64,000 nt of DNA. Origin: Comamonas sp. (lineage in GTDB: Bacteria; Pseudomonadota; Gammaproteobacteria; Burkholderiales; Burkholderiaceae_C). Positions 1-9,442 of the stretch are shown here, in pieces. Every line of letters begins with the position of its first letter. Within the stretch, counting starts at the first letter, position 1. The position numbers were made by a program, and so were the translations under genes. Location: contig JAITLR010000013.1 in the NCBI GenBank assembly GCA_031277805.1, forward strand, positions 1-64,000, given 5' to 3'. The notes under the pieces are model-generated. The model searched no databases. It was given only the letters and a program-made list of their open reading frames with translations, and was not told the DNA's origin.

Positions 1-1332
1 GCCTTCTTCGACCAGCCGACGCAGAAATATCAGGATGATTTCGAGCAGACCTATAACGCCTATCTGCAGCAAAACGGCAAGCTGTATCAAATAGCCGTTG
101 ACGGCAGCAATAGCTCTTATAGCTCGGCTATCTGGACCTTGATTGTGGTCATCATCGTGGTGCTGGCGGCGATCGTCGGCGTGTGGATGGGCATTCACCA
201 TATCCTGGTACGCCCGCTTAACCGCATGATTGAACACATTAAACGTATTGCATCCGGCGATCTGACTCAGCCGATCCCGGTGACCAGCCGCAATGAAATC
301 GGCGTGCTGGCCGCAAGCCTCAAGCACATGCAGAACGAGCTTATCGAAACGGTAAGCGGCGTGCGTCAGGGGGCGGATGCCATCTATAGCGGCGCGTCGG
401 AAATCGCCGCCGGCAATAACGATCTCTCGTCGCGCACCGAGCAGCAGGCGGCCTCGCTGGAAGAGACTGCCGCCAGTATGGAACAGCTGACGGCAACGGT
501 GAAACAAAACGCCGAAAACGCGCGTCAGGCCAGCCAACTGGCGCTGAGCGCCTCCGAAACCGCGCAGAAGGGCGGCAAAGTGGTGGCCAACGTGGTGGAA
601 ACCATGCACGACATCGCCAGCAGCTCGCAGAAAATTGCCGATATTACCGGCGTCATTGACGGGATTGCCTTCCAGACCAATATCCTGGCGCTCAACGCCG
701 CCGTGGAGGCGGCACGTGCCGGCGAGCAGGGCAAGGGCTTTGCCGTGGTGGCTTCCGAAGTGCGGGCGTTGGCCCAGCGTTCGGCCACGGCGGCCAAGGA
801 GATCAAGGGCCTGATCGAGGACTCCGTGACCAAGGTGGATGAGGGCTCTGCCCAGGTGGCGCATGCGGGCGAACTGATGCAGCAGATCGTGGCCTCGGTG
901 CAGCGCGTGACGGACATCATGGGCGAGATATCGGCAGCCTCCCAGGAGCAGGCCTCGGGCATTTCCCAGGTCAACCAGGCAGTGACCCAGATGGACCAGA
1001 ACACGCAGCAGAACGCGGCCTTGGTAGAGGAAGCGGCGGCCGCAGCGGGATCGCAGGAGGCGCAGACCCGCCGTTTGCAGGAAGCCGTTTCGCGCTTTCG
1101 GCTGCCCGGCGATACAGGCAGTATCGGTGGCCAAGCGCGCCGGCCCGAGAGCACAAAGGCGAAGGCTCGTCCAGTAGCGGCGCCGCAGTCTGCGGCCCTC
1201 AAGCCAGCAGCGGCCAAACCGGCCGCTGCCACGCGACCCATGGCCGCCAAGCGCCCATCTGCATCTGTGCTGGCTTCGGGCACCGCAAGCGCAACTTCCC
1301 GCGATGATGAAAGCGACTGGGAAACCTTCTGA
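1..1332 (+). CDS. Methyl-accepting chemotaxis protein, 5'-truncated by window edge
   Basis: Transmembrane chemoreceptor that senses ligands in the periplasm and controls CheA through CheW. The frame is open from base 1, so the N-terminus lies outside; 443 residues are visible. In order they are the end of a Tar/Tsr-like periplasmic helical domain (1-45), a membrane helix (47-67), a HAMP domain (about 68-120) and the cytoplasmic signalling hairpin, with its tip ([18 protein letters not shown]) around residue 220. An Ala/Pro-rich linker ends in DWETF, matching the NWETF CheR/CheB tether of enteric receptors. The first 230 residues read like enterobacterial Tar/Tsr in protein and codon style, the rest like a comamonad receptor, which suggests a mosaic gene. 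Ligand unknown. Confidence 0.93.
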   Translation, partial: AFFDQPTQKYQDDFEQTYNAYLQQNGKLYQIAVDGSNSSYSSAIWTLIVVIIVVLAAIVGVWMGIHHILVRPLNRMIEHIKRIASGDLTQPIPVTSRNEIGVLAASLKHMQNELIETVSGVRQGADAIYSGASEIAAGNNDLSSRTEQQAASLEETAASMEQLTATVKQNAENARQASQLALSASETAQKGGKVVANVVETMHDIASSSQKIADITGVIDGIAFQTNILALNAAVEAARAGEQGKGFAVVASEVRALAQRSATAAKEIKGLIEDSVTKVDEGSAQVAHAGELMQQIVASVQRVTDIMGEISAASQEQASGISQVNQAVTQMDQNTQQNAALVEEAAAAAGSQEAQTRRLQEAVSRFRLPGDTGSIGGQARRPESTKAKARPVAAPQSAALKPAAAKPAAATRPMAAKRPSASVLASGTASATSRDDESDWETF

Positions 1333-1361
1333 GTCCCGGTGGACCTGCTGTCAGAGCCTGG

Positions 1362-2309
1362 CTAAGGCGACTGCATGGTCTCCTGGCGCAGATGCGCCAG
1401 CAGTTGGTTGACCGGGCCAGGCAGTGCATCGCCCCTGGCCGTGCACAACCATAGCTGGCGTCTCGCCCAGGCATCTCCCATCGGCACGGCCACAACTCCG
1501 GTGGCCACGGCATGGCGCCGGACCGAGGCGGCAGGCAGGACGCAGATGCCTACGTTCTGTCCGACCAGTTGGCACAGACCTTCGGGGTGTGGCAACTGCA
1601 CGCGCATGCGCAGTGCACCGTCCATGAACTGGGATCGGCTTGTCGCTGTAGTGTTCTCCAGCCTCAGGGTCTGCTTCAGCAGCAACTGCTGCAGGGCCGA
1701 ATCGCGTGGAAAGCCTACCCAGTTTTCATGGACAAGATCCGCCAGCAGCAGGCTGGGATGCCTAGCCAGCGGATGGCTGGCCGGGAGCACGGCAACCAGT
1801 TGATCTGAGCGCCACATGCTGCAGTCCAGGCCGGCCAGTGACGGCGGCTGGTCTACATCCCAGGCGGCAACACCCAGGTCGCACAGGCCTTGGCGCAGGC
1901 CGTCCAGAACCTCGGTACTGGGGCATTCCTGCAGCTCCAACGCGATTTGCGGGTGCTGCAGCAAAAAGCCGCCGACGGCCAGTGGCAGGTGCTCGCGTAC
2001 GGCCGAGGTATTGCCGCGCAGCCGGATCTGACCAGCCAGACCTGCCCCAAACTCCCCCATGGCCCCGCGCAGTTGCTGCATTTGCGCGAGCACCTGGCGC
2101 GCATGCTGACCCAGCGTGTGGCCGGCTGCGGTGGGCTGCACGCCGCGCGCCTTGCGCATCAGCAGAGCGCAGCCCAGTTGCTCTTCCATGCCCCGCACGC
2201 GCTCGCTGGCCGAGGCCAGCGTGATGTGCGAGAGCGCTGCGGCAGCCGTCATGGTGCCGCTGTCCAGGATATGCACGAATAGCTGCAGATCGGTGAGGTC
2301 AAAGCGCAT
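1362..2309 (-). CDS. LysR-family transcriptional regulator
   Basis: Predicted LysR-type regulator, 315 residues, a normal family length. Residues 1-60 form the winged HTH (LTDLQLFVHILDSGTMTAAA start, ASASERVRGMEEQLG recognition region). Residues about 90-295 form the periplasmic-binding-protein-like effector domain. It is transcribed divergently from the TauE/SafE permease gene at 2448 with 138 bases between them, the usual arrangement for a LysR protein that controls its neighbour. The spacer holds a GATG-N12-CATC dyad at 2376-2395, a possible T-N11-A type LysR site (inference). The effector is unknown. Confidence 0.9.
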   Translation of the reverse strand: MRFDLTDLQLFVHILDSGTMTAAAALSHITLASASERVRGMEEQLGCALLMRKARGVQPTAAGHTLGQHARQVLAQMQQLRGAMGEFGAGLAGQIRLRGNTSAVREHLPLAVGGFLLQHPQIALELQECPSTEVLDGLRQGLCDLGVAAWDVDQPPSLAGLDCSMWRSDQLVAVLPASHPLARHPSLLLADLVHENWVGFPRDSALQQLLLKQTLRLENTTATSRSQFMDGALRMRVQLPHPEGLCQLVGQNVGICVLPAASVRRHAVATGVVAVPMGDAWARRQLWLCTARGDALPGPVNQLLAHLRQETMQSP

Positions 2310-2447
2310 GGCAAGAGATTCAGGTTTTAACGAAGCCTTGGTTTGAAAATTCCAGCTGGTACGAAGCTGTTCATCGATGGATTATCGGAGGCATCAAGCG
2401 CTTGTGAATCGATTTTTCATGAGCAGATGGTTCGGAAAACCTGAAGG

Positions 2448-3209
2448 ATGAATATGTTGCATGAAGCGTGGCTGGTCGCCACTGCCGTCGCGGTGTTTGG
2501 CCTGGCTGGATGGGTCAAGGGCATGGTGGGCCTGGGTCTGCCCACGGTTTCCATGGCCTTGCTGGCACTGTTCATGCCACCAGCGCAAGCGGCGGCGCTG
2601 TTGCTGCTGCCCTCGCTGGTGACCAATGTGGTGCAGATGCGGCCCATCAACACCTTGCCTTTGCTGCTCAGGCGTCTGGGAGGCATGCAGCTGGGAATCG
2701 TGGCGGGCACGCTGGGCGGCATGGCCATCTGGGGCAGCGTGGGCAGCCTGCCTGGTGCGCGCATGGCTTTGGGGCTGGCACTGGTGGCCTATGGGCTTTG
2801 GGGTCTGTGCGGGCCGCAATGGCTGGTGCCGCAGCGGCACCAGGTCTGGTTGGGTTGGCTTGTGGGCTTTGTCACCGGAGGTATCACTGCACTGACGGGC
2901 GTGTTTGTCGTGCCTGCCGTAGCCTTTTTGCAGTCTCTGGGCTTGGCCCGTCAGGCGTTGATGCAGGCCATGGGCTTGTGCTTCACCGTGTCCACTGTGG
3001 CACTGGGGCTGGGTATGTGGTGGTTTGGAAAGGAGGGCGCGGTCTCTGGCGGCCTGGGCCTCAGTCTGGTGGTTTCGGGCTTGATGCTGATTCCCGCATT
3101 GGTTGGCATGCATTGGGGTGAGGTGCTGCGTGAAGGGCTCTCACCCGCGCGTTTCAAGAAGGTATTGATGGGCAGTTTGATGGTGCTGGGCGTGTATATG
3201 CTTTTCTAG
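2448..3209 (+). CDS. TauE/SafE family sulfite/anion permease
   Basis: Inner-membrane permease of the TauE/SafE family, 253 residues, almost wholly hydrophobic with about eight predicted helices. The family signature G-W-V-K-G near residues 20-25 and the two repeated four-helix halves (second half beginning near 135 with GFVTGGITALTGVFVVPAV) fit. Members export sulfite, sulfoacetate or related organic anions; the substrate here cannot be read from sequence. AAGGA lies 5 bases before the ATG. It is divergent from a LysR regulator and is followed by the perfect hairpin at 3312-3337. Confidence 0.88.
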   Translation: MNMLHEAWLVATAVAVFGLAGWVKGMVGLGLPTVSMALLALFMPPAQAAALLLLPSLVTNVVQMRPINTLPLLLRRLGGMQLGIVAGTLGGMAIWGSVGSLPGARMALGLALVAYGLWGLCGPQWLVPQRHQVWLGWLVGFVTGGITALTGVFVVPAVAFLQSLGLARQALMQAMGLCFTVSTVALGLGMWWFGKEGAVSGGLGLSLVVSGLMLIPALVGMHWGEVLREGLSPARFKKVLMGSLMVLGVYMLF

Positions 3210-3311
3210 TCGCTCCGTCAGGCTTGTTCGGCCCGAATTGACGTCTACCGCGTTCACCTCCGCGATCGTGCGTGGCGCGTCACAGAACCTGTCATATCGC
3301 TTAATGAAAAA

Positions 3312-3337
3312 GGCTTGAAGGTTTTTGCCTTCAAGCC
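3312..3337. terminator. Bidirectional terminator between the permease and tolA
   Basis: Perfect 10-base stem GGCTTGAAGG/CCTTCAAGCC with a six-base loop. A T-rich run follows on the plus strand (CTTTT) and an A run precedes it, giving TTTTT on the minus strand. It sits between convergent genes and can stop both. Confidence 0.8.
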
Positions 3338-3340
3338 CTT

Positions 3341-3375
3341 TTCTATCAAATGCTGGCAGCTATTTTTTTCATAGT
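3341..3375. repeat. Dispersed palindrome family 1, copy A
   Basis: On the minus strand it reads AAAATAGCTGCCAGC then ATTTGATAG, a degenerate copy of the element whose best copy is at 26600-26640 (ATAGCTgtCAGCGCTTgatggatAAGCGCTggCAGCT). Confidence 0.5.
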
Positions 3376-3395
3376 TGCCAGTTGCTGACCTTCCA

Positions 3396-4550
3396 TCAAT
3401 CCTGGGGACGGAAGCCGATGACCAGATCGGATGGAACCTTGCCATCGATATCGCGCGGCAGTTTGTCGGTCTTGTGCAGCGCGCGGACCACGGCTTCATC
3501 CCAGGCGGGATTGCCGCTGGACTTGGAGATGGTGGCGCCGGTGATGGTGCCGTCCGGGGCCGTGCGTACACGGACTTCGGCGCGCGGATTGCCGCTGACC
3601 GCATCGGGATAGACGATGTTGGGCTTGACGCGTGCTGCCACCTTGGCCGCATAGCCTGCCGAGGGGCCGCCGTTGGCGCTGCTGCCCGCACCGCCGCTGC
3701 GACTGCCACCGCTGCCGCTGTGGTCGCTTCCGCCACTGCCGCCAGCGCTGCCAGCCAGACCTTGCAGACGTGCCAGTTCTGCCTTGCGGCGTTCATCGGC
3801 AGCCTTGGCTTCCTTGGCGGCTTTTTCCTTGGCGTCCTTTGCGGCTTTGTCTTTGGCTGCCTTGTCCTTTTCCGCCTTTTCCTTCTCGGCTTTGTCCTTG
3901 GCTGCTTTTTCGGCTTTTTCTTTCTCTGCCTTTTCCTTGTCGGCCTTGTCCCTGGCTGCTTTGTCTGCCTTGTCCTTTTTCTCGTGTTCGAGCTTTTCCT
4001 TGCGCTCTTTCTCGGCTTTTTCCGCTTTCTCTGCCTTCATGCGGTCCAGCTTTTCCTGGTGCGCTTTTTCAGCCTTTTCCTTCTCGGCCTTTTCGGCTTT
4101 TTCCTTGCGCTCCTTCTCCCGCTGTTCGCGGGCTTCCTGCTCGGCCTTTTCCTTCTTCTGCTGCTCCAGCTTCTTCTTTTTGGCCAGCGCTATCTCGGCC
4201 TCATGATCGTCGTCATGAACCTGAGGTTTGGGGGCTGGTGCGGGCACTGGAGTAGCAACGGGCTCGGGAGCCGGCGCCGGAGGTGGGGGCGGTGGAGGAG
4301 GCTCGGGCACGGGCTCCGGTGAGGGCACAGGAGTCGGTGCAGGCTGCGTCACGGCAGGGGCAGAAGCCGGGGCAGAGCTGCTCCAGACTTCGGCCTCGAC
4401 CATGGCTTCGTCGGCCTCTTTGGGGGGGCGCACCGTCCACATCAGGGCCGCAATCAGCAGCCCGTGCGCGGCCAGGGCGAGCGACCAGGAGCGCACCCGG
4501 CCTTTGGGGCGGGGTGGCGCAAACTGGTCGCGGTCTTGCTGGTTAGGCAT
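3396..4550 (-). CDS. tolA: TolA, envelope-spanning protein of the Tol-Pal system
   Basis: TolA links the inner-membrane TolQR motor to Pal and TolB during outer-membrane constriction at division. The 384 residues show a short cytoplasmic tail, one membrane anchor (about 22-40), a Pro-rich segment (70-110), a long Ala/Lys/Glu helical domain (about 120-270) of repeated AEKEKAEK-like units, a Gly/Ser linker, and a C-terminal TolA/TonB-like domain (300-384, with VKPNIVYPDAVSGNPRAEV at its start). It follows tolR on the same strand with a 68-base gap. No tolB or pal follows: the next gene is a convergent permease. Confidence 0.93.
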   Translation of the reverse strand: MPNQQDRDQFAPPRPKGRVRSWSLALAAHGLLIAALMWTVRPPKEADEAMVEAEVWSSSAPASAPAVTQPAPTPVPSPEPVPEPPPPPPPPAPAPEPVATPVPAPAPKPQVHDDDHEAEIALAKKKKLEQQKKEKAEQEAREQREKERKEKAEKAEKEKAEKAHQEKLDRMKAEKAEKAEKERKEKLEHEKKDKADKAARDKADKEKAEKEKAEKAAKDKAEKEKAEKDKAAKDKAAKDAKEKAAKEAKAADERRKAELARLQGLAGSAGGSGGSDHSGSGGSRSGGAGSSANGGPSAGYAAKVAARVKPNIVYPDAVSGNPRAEVRVRTAPDGTITGATISKSSGNPAWDEAVVRALHKTDKLPRDIDGKVPSDLVIGFRPQD

Positions 4551-4618
4551 GGTGAATGGGTGCTCTGCCGGACTGCGGCCTCAAGGTTGCAGCGGGGCGC
4601 AGAGTTTTATGAATGAGT

Positions 4619-5050
4619 TCAGTGATTGGAAGAGGAGACGACGCCAAAGGCGATGCGCTTGACGCCGGCCTGGGACAGCGTGGTGTGCGCCTTCATGACA
4701 TCGTCGAAGGGCAGGCCCTTGTCGGCCACGATCTGGATGGCACTGTCTTCGCCCTGGCCTTCTTGCCAGGACTGGGCCAGGCCCTTGAGATCATCAAGCT
4801 TGACGGTCTGTGTGCTGCTGCCGTTCTTGAACTGGATGCTGCCATCCTTGTCCAGCAGCACATAGGCGATGTTCTTGGTTGGCGGGCGCGAGGACTTGCC
4901 CGCGCTGGGCACGTTGATGGAGCCCGGCGTGAGCATGGGAGCCGTCACCATGAAGATGATGAGCAGCACCAGCATCACGTCGATGAAGGGCACCATATTG
5001 ATTTCGTTGACGGTGCGGCGGTTGCGGCCGCGTGAACTCATGGCTGGCAT
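4619..5050 (-). CDS. tolR: TolR (ExbD/TolR family) motor protein
   Basis: Proton-channel partner of TolQ, 143 residues. Residues 20-42 are the single membrane helix with the conserved channel aspartate (PFIDVMLVLLIIFMV, Asp24). The rest is the periplasmic ExbD-type domain. AAGGAG nine bases before the ATG supports this start; a second ATG three codons on is possible. It lies between tolQ and tolA on the minus strand, separated from tolQ by a 144-base spacer holding a GC-rich palindromic repeat, unusual inside a tol operon. Confidence 0.93.
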   Translation of the reverse strand: MPAMSSRGRNRRTVNEINMVPFIDVMLVLLIIFMVTAPMLTPGSINVPSAGKSSRPPTKNIAYVLLDKDGSIQFKNGSSTQTVKLDDLKGLAQSWQEGQGEDSAIQIVADKGLPFDDVMKAHTTLSQAGVKRIAFGVVSSSNH

Positions 5051-5146
5051 GAATCCTCACTCCTTGCAAAAAGGTTGCACAGCACAGGCCAGAGACACCG
5101 GGCAAGGGCAGCCTCCGCAGCAGGGGCTGCCCCAGCGAAGGTGTCG

Positions 5147-5185
5147 TCCCCCTTCAAGGGGGAAGGCGCGAAGCGACTCAGGGGG
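5147..5185. repeat. Dispersed GC-rich palindromic element family 2 (tolQ-tolR spacer)
   Basis: CCCCCTTCAAGGGGG palindrome (5148-5162) followed by AAGGCGCGAAGCGACTCAGGGGG. A closely similar unit lies at 10880-10916 (CCCCCGATGGGGGAAGCCGCAACGCGGCTCAGGGGG in two parts). Intergenic in both cases. Confidence 0.7.
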
Positions 5186-5194
5186 TATCCCATT

Positions 5195-5889
5195 TCAATG
5201 ACCCGAGGCACTGGTGGTGGCGCCCACATTGCGCTGCAGGATGTTGGAGAACTCTTCGATGAAGGTCTCTTCCTGGCTGGCAATGCGGTCGATGTTGTGG
5301 GCGTAGCGGTTATAGGCGGTCACGGCGGGAATGGCGGCAAACAGGCCCATGGCGGTGGCCACCAGGGCTTCGGCAATGCCGGGGGCCACGGTGGCCAGCG
5401 TGATCTGCTCCATATTGGCAAAGCCCGTGAAGGCGTGCATCACGCCCCAGACGGTGCCGAACAGGCCGACATAGGGCGAGACCGAGGCCACGGTGCCCAG
5501 AAAGGACAGGCCGGACTCGATCTCGTCGAGTTCGCGCTGGAAGCTGGCGCGCATGGCGCGACGCGTGCCGTCCATCAGCGTGGCGACATCGCCGATGCGG
5601 CGCTCGCGCAGCTTCTGGTACTCGCGCATGCCGCTGGCAAAAATGCGCTCCATGGGGCCGCCGCTCTTGGCGTTCTGCGCCGCGGAGGCATAGAGGTCGT
5701 TGAGGCTGGTGCCGGACCAGAAGTCCTGCTCGAAGTTGTCGTTGAGCGAGCGCACGCGCTTCAAGGTCTGGGCCTTGCGGAAGATGGTGGCCCAGCTGGC
5801 AATCGAGGCGATGACCAGAATCAGCATGACCAGTTGCACCACCCAGCTGGCCTGCAGGATCAGGCTGAGGATGGACATGTCTTGGGAGT

Positions 5890-5893
<4 letters not shown>
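5195..5893 (-). CDS. tolQ: TolQ, Tol-Pal motor channel subunit
   Basis: Inner-membrane ExbB/TolQ/MotA-family protein that forms the proton channel with TolR. The start chosen at 5893 (MNSQDMSILSLILQ) gives 232 residues, normal for TolQ, with GGAG eight bases upstream; the open frame runs on 21 codons upstream but that stretch lies inside ybgC. Three helices are visible: one near 10-32 and two in the C-terminal half within the conserved LGTVASVSPYVGLFGTVWGV region. ATG and the ybgC stop overlap as ATGA (5890-5893), so the two are likely translationally coupled. Confidence 0.95.
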
Positions 5894-6311
<418 letters not shown>

Positions 6312-6312
<1 letters not shown>

Positions 6313-7505
6313 CAGCCCAGCAATTTGCGCAGACGCGCAATCGCTTCCTGCAATTGCTCCATGGAATTGGCCGTCGAGAAGCGCACATAGTCGGCTGTCT
6401 CGGCCTGACCAAAGTCGCGGCCGGGCGTGATGGCCAGATGGGCGCGATCCACGAGGGCATAGGCAAAGTCCCAGCTGCCCTTGACACCCAGCTTTTCGGC
6501 CGCAGCGCGGCAGTCGGCCCAGGCGTAGAAAGCACCGTCGGGCTTGACGGGCACGGGCAGACCGACAGACTCCAGTGCGGGAATGAAGTAGTCGCGGCGG
6601 GCCTTGAACTCGGCGCGACGGCGTTCGTACTCGGCAATGCTTTCGGGTTCGAAGCAGGCCAGGGCCGCATATTGCGACACGGTGCTGGCGCAGATGAACA
6701 AGTGCTGGGCCAGCATCTCTATCGGTGCGACCAGAGACTCCGGCACCACCATCCAGCCCAGGCGCCAGCCCGTCATATTGAAGTATTTGCTGAAGCTGTT
6801 GATGGAGATGATGTCATCGCCCAGCCTCAGGGCCGATTGGCCAAAGGCTTCGTCATGCGACAGGCCCAAGTAAATTTCGTCGACGATGGTCAGCCCGCCC
6901 TTGGCGCGCACGACTTCGTGGATGCGGCGCAGCTCGTCGGGCGCAATCGAGGTGCCCGTGGGATTGGAGGGCGAGGCCAGCATCACGCCGCGCGTGCGCT
7001 CGCCCCAGGCGGCTTCGACCTTGCCAGCGCTGAGCTGAAAGCGCTCTGCGGCCGAGGAGGGTATCAGCACCGGCTTGCCCTCGGCTGCCGAGACAAAGTG
7101 ACGGTTGCAGGGGTAGCTGGGGTCGGGCATCAGCACCTCGTCGCCCTCGTCGATCAGCGCCAGGCAGGCTAGCTGCAGCGCGGCCGATGCACCGGCCGTG
7201 ATGATGATGCGGCGCGCCGGCACGTCCACGCCAAAGCGGCTGGCATACCAGGCGCTGATCTTCTCGCGCAGCTCGGGCAGGCCCGGTGCCTGCGTATATT
7301 GGGTGCGACCGTCGCGAATGGCGCGCTCTGCAGCCTGCTGCACCAGGGGTGGCGCGCTGAAGTCGGGTTCGCCAATGTTCAGATAGATCATGGGCGAGTC
7401 GCTGGCGCTGGACTGGCGGGCCACTTGCTGTGCGTGCTTGGCCATTTCCATGACATAGAACGGCTCGATGCGCTGGGCGCGGCGGGATAGCTCAATGACA
7501 GACAT
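6312..7505 (-). CDS. Pyridoxal-phosphate aminotransferase, class I/II
   Basis: Aspartate-aminotransferase fold-type I enzyme of 397 residues from MSVIELSRRAQ. Visible landmarks are the NIGEPDF loop (43-49), the ASPSNPTGT motif (178-185), the Asp-Glu pair IVDEIY, and the PLP-binding lysine in SFSKYFNMTGWRLGW (Lys240). The amino-acid substrate cannot be assigned. The frame stays open 14 codons upstream, but the start at 7505 leaves a 14-base gap after the DUF1963 gene and matches family N-termini; its Shine-Dalgarno (GAGAG) is distant. It is linked to ybgC by a one-base stop/start overlap. Confidence 0.88.
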
Positions 7506-7519
7506 GAAGCAGTGTTCTC

Positions 7520-8296
7520 TCAATAAAACTGACAGTGCACCGACCATTGGCCGGTAGCGGGGTTGCGCCCCAGGTAGACGATGCCGCCATCGACCCAGTT
7601 CAGGCCTGCTTTGACTTCGCTGTCGATCTGCAGCAGGTATTCGGGCTCGTCGGGCGAGGGCTGCCAGTTGCCGTCCTCATCTTCGATGGCACGCAGGAAC
7701 GCGATTTCGTGCTGCAGGCTTCTGGCGTAACCGCCCAGCTTGGTGCGGCCTGAGCACAGGCCATGGGCACCGTCGGGAAACTCCGGCATGTCTTCGGGCA
7801 GGCGCATGCTGGAATCGTCGTAGCAAGGATGATCCTGCTGCGGAGCCAGCCAGCGTGCTTCGAAGCCTTTGCCTATCCAGGCGTCATCTCGAAAGAGGGG
7901 CTGCTCGCGTGGTGTCAGGCCCACAATGTCCTGGCGCAGCCGGATAGCCCAGGTCTCGGGGTCGCAGCCGCTTTCGATGAATTTCTCGCCGACAAAGAAC
8001 TGCAGCAGTGCAAAGCCTTGGAGTGCCTTGGGCTTCCAGGGAGCCTGCTCCAGATTGAGCTGGGCGATGAACTGCATGGGCTGGCCCGCACTGTCGACGG
8101 GCCAGGCCTCGTTGGTCGCCATCAACGGGGAGAGACCGAAATGCGAGGCCGCCGGATCGCCGCTGGGTCTGAAACCGCCAACCTCCAGCACGCAGCAGGC
8201 GCTGGTGTTCAGAGCCAGCCAGGGCGCCAGCTCCTGAGCGATTTCAGGAGTCAGTTCGGGGCTGGGAGCCAAAGATGCCAGACGAGAGGAGTCCAT
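7520..8296 (-). CDS. DUF1963 (YwqG-like) protein
   Basis: Cytoplasmic protein of 258 residues with no signal peptide or membrane segment. The C-terminal half shows the YwqG/DUF1963 pattern: a Gly-Gly-Tyr entry (RTKLGGYARS), then YLLQIDSEVKAGLNWVDGG and a terminal beta-strand region. Family members have no settled biochemical role. It is the first gene of the minus-strand run leading into the aminotransferase and tol genes, so it may be co-transcribed with them. Confidence 0.75.
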   Translation of the reverse strand: MDSSRLASLAPSPELTPEIAQELAPWLALNTSACCVLEVGGFRPSGDPAASHFGLSPLMATNEAWPVDSAGQPMQFIAQLNLEQAPWKPKALQGFALLQFFVGEKFIESGCDPETWAIRLRQDIVGLTPREQPLFRDDAWIGKGFEARWLAPQQDHPCYDDSSMRLPEDMPEFPDGAHGLCSGRTKLGGYARSLQHEIAFLRAIEDEDGNWQPSPDEPEYLLQIDSEVKAGLNWVDGGIVYLGRNPATGQWSVHCQFY

Positions 8297-8313
8297 GGAT
8301 GGTCCTTGCGCAT

Positions 8314-8324
8314 GCCTAGGCGGC
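8314..8324. repeat. Short copy of the GCCTAGGCGGC intergenic motif
   Basis: GCCTAGGCGGC, the core of a 16-mer found exactly at 10841-10856 and 23979-23994. It lies in the spacer between nusB and the DUF1963 gene. Confidence 0.4.
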
Positions 8325-8412
8325 GAAAAAAGGCGGCGGGGAAGCTACGAAGAAGCGGGCAGGGCGGGGTAGAGTCCGCCTCAGGGGCAGGCTGCACCAG
8401 CCCGCTTACGTA

Positions 8413-8949
8413 TCAAGCCTGATTCTTGCTTGAGCGATCGTGGGCCACTTCGGTGGCGCGCAGCTCGGGAGCCAGGCCGTTGAGCACGGCGTTCACATAC
8501 TTGTGGCCGTCGGTGCCGCCAAATTCCTTGGCCAGTTCGATGCACTCGTTGAGCACCACGCGCCAGGGTACGTCGGGGCAGTTCTGGAACTCGTAGACGC
8601 CAATCCACATGCAGGCATGCTCGATGGGCGAGATTTCGGTCAGGCCTCGGTCCAGCTTGGGGGTGATCAGCGCATCCAGTGCCGCTTCATTCTCGGCGCA
8701 GCCGCGCAGCAGTGCGTCGTAATGCACCACATCGGCCTTGTGAAAACCGGCCAGATCGCGGGTGAAGCGGTCGATATCGAGCACCGCGTTGCGGCCCACG
8801 ATGTGCTGGTACAGGCCTTGCAGCGCAAATTCACGCGCACGGCTGCGGTTGGACTTGGACCCCGCCTTGCGTGCACCGGTGCTGGTCAGGCCCGTACGTT
8901 TCTGGGCTGGGCGGCGCGAGCTGGAGTCGCTGGATTGTTCTTCACTCAT
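8413..8949 (-). CDS. nusB: Transcription antitermination factor NusB
   Basis: RNA-binding factor that works with NusE (S10) on boxA in rRNA antitermination. The start at 8949 ([13 protein letters not shown]) gives 178 residues with a basic, Ser/Arg-rich N-terminal extension of about 35 residues before the NusB fold ([18 protein letters not shown]). The C-terminal half has the conserved ERAIL-type helices here written as [13 protein letters not shown] and [14 protein letters not shown]. The start overlaps the ribH stop by 8 bases, the classical ribH-nusB arrangement. Confidence 0.95.
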   Translation of the reverse strand: MSEEQSSDSSSRRPAQKRTGLTSTGARKAGSKSNRSRAREFALQGLYQHIVGRNAVLDIDRFTRDLAGFHKADVVHYDALLRGCAENEAALDALITPKLDRGLTEISPIEHACMWIGVYEFQNCPDVPWRVVLNECIELAKEFGGTDGHKYVNAVLNGLAPELRATEVAHDRSSKNQA

Positions 8950-9424
8950 GATCTTCGTAATCGTCGTAGGTGTTGAGCAGATTGGCCATCTCCACGGCGA
9001 CCTGGGCGGCGTCGCGCCCCTTGTCAACCTGGCGGGCAATGGCTTGCTCGATGTTTTCGGTGGTGATGATCGCGTTGGCGATTGGCAGGTGGAAGTCCAG
9101 GGCAAGGCGTGTCACGCCGGCACCGGATTCGTTGGCCACCAGTTCAAAGTGGTATGTCTCCCCACGGATGATGCAGCCCAGCGCCACCAGGGCGTCGTAC
9201 TGATCGGTTTCGGCCATGGCCTGCAGTGCCACGGGCACTTCCAGTGCGCCGGGCACCGTGACATGGTCGATGTTCTCGGTCTTCACACCCAGCTTCAGCA
9301 GCTCGTCGCGGCAGGAGGCAAACAGGGTGTTGGTAATGCTTTCGTTGAAGCGTGCCTGCACGATGCCGATCTTCAGTTCGGCGCCGTTCATGTTCTGGCC
9401 TTGGCCTTTTTCTGCGTTTTGCAT
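8942..9424 (-). CDS. ribH: 6,7-dimethyl-8-ribityllumazine synthase
   Basis: Condenses 5-amino-6-ribitylaminouracil with 3,4-dihydroxy-2-butanone 4-phosphate, the penultimate step to riboflavin. The 160 residues carry the family signatures: [11 protein letters not shown] near the N-terminus, [10 protein letters not shown] in the centre, [14 protein letters not shown] with the catalytic His in the following segment, and the [20 protein letters not shown] strand. It lies between the RibB-type gene (18-base gap) and nusB (8-base overlap), all minus strand. Confidence 0.96.
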   Translation of the reverse strand: MQNAEKGQGQNMNGAELKIGIVQARFNESITNTLFASCRDELLKLGVKTENIDHVTVPGALEVPVALQAMAETDQYDALVALGCIIRGETYHFELVANESGAGVTRLALDFHLPIANAIITTENIEQAIARQVDKGRDAAQVAVEMANLLNTYDDYEDHE

Positions 9425-9442
9425 GCTTGGTATTCCGTCTCT

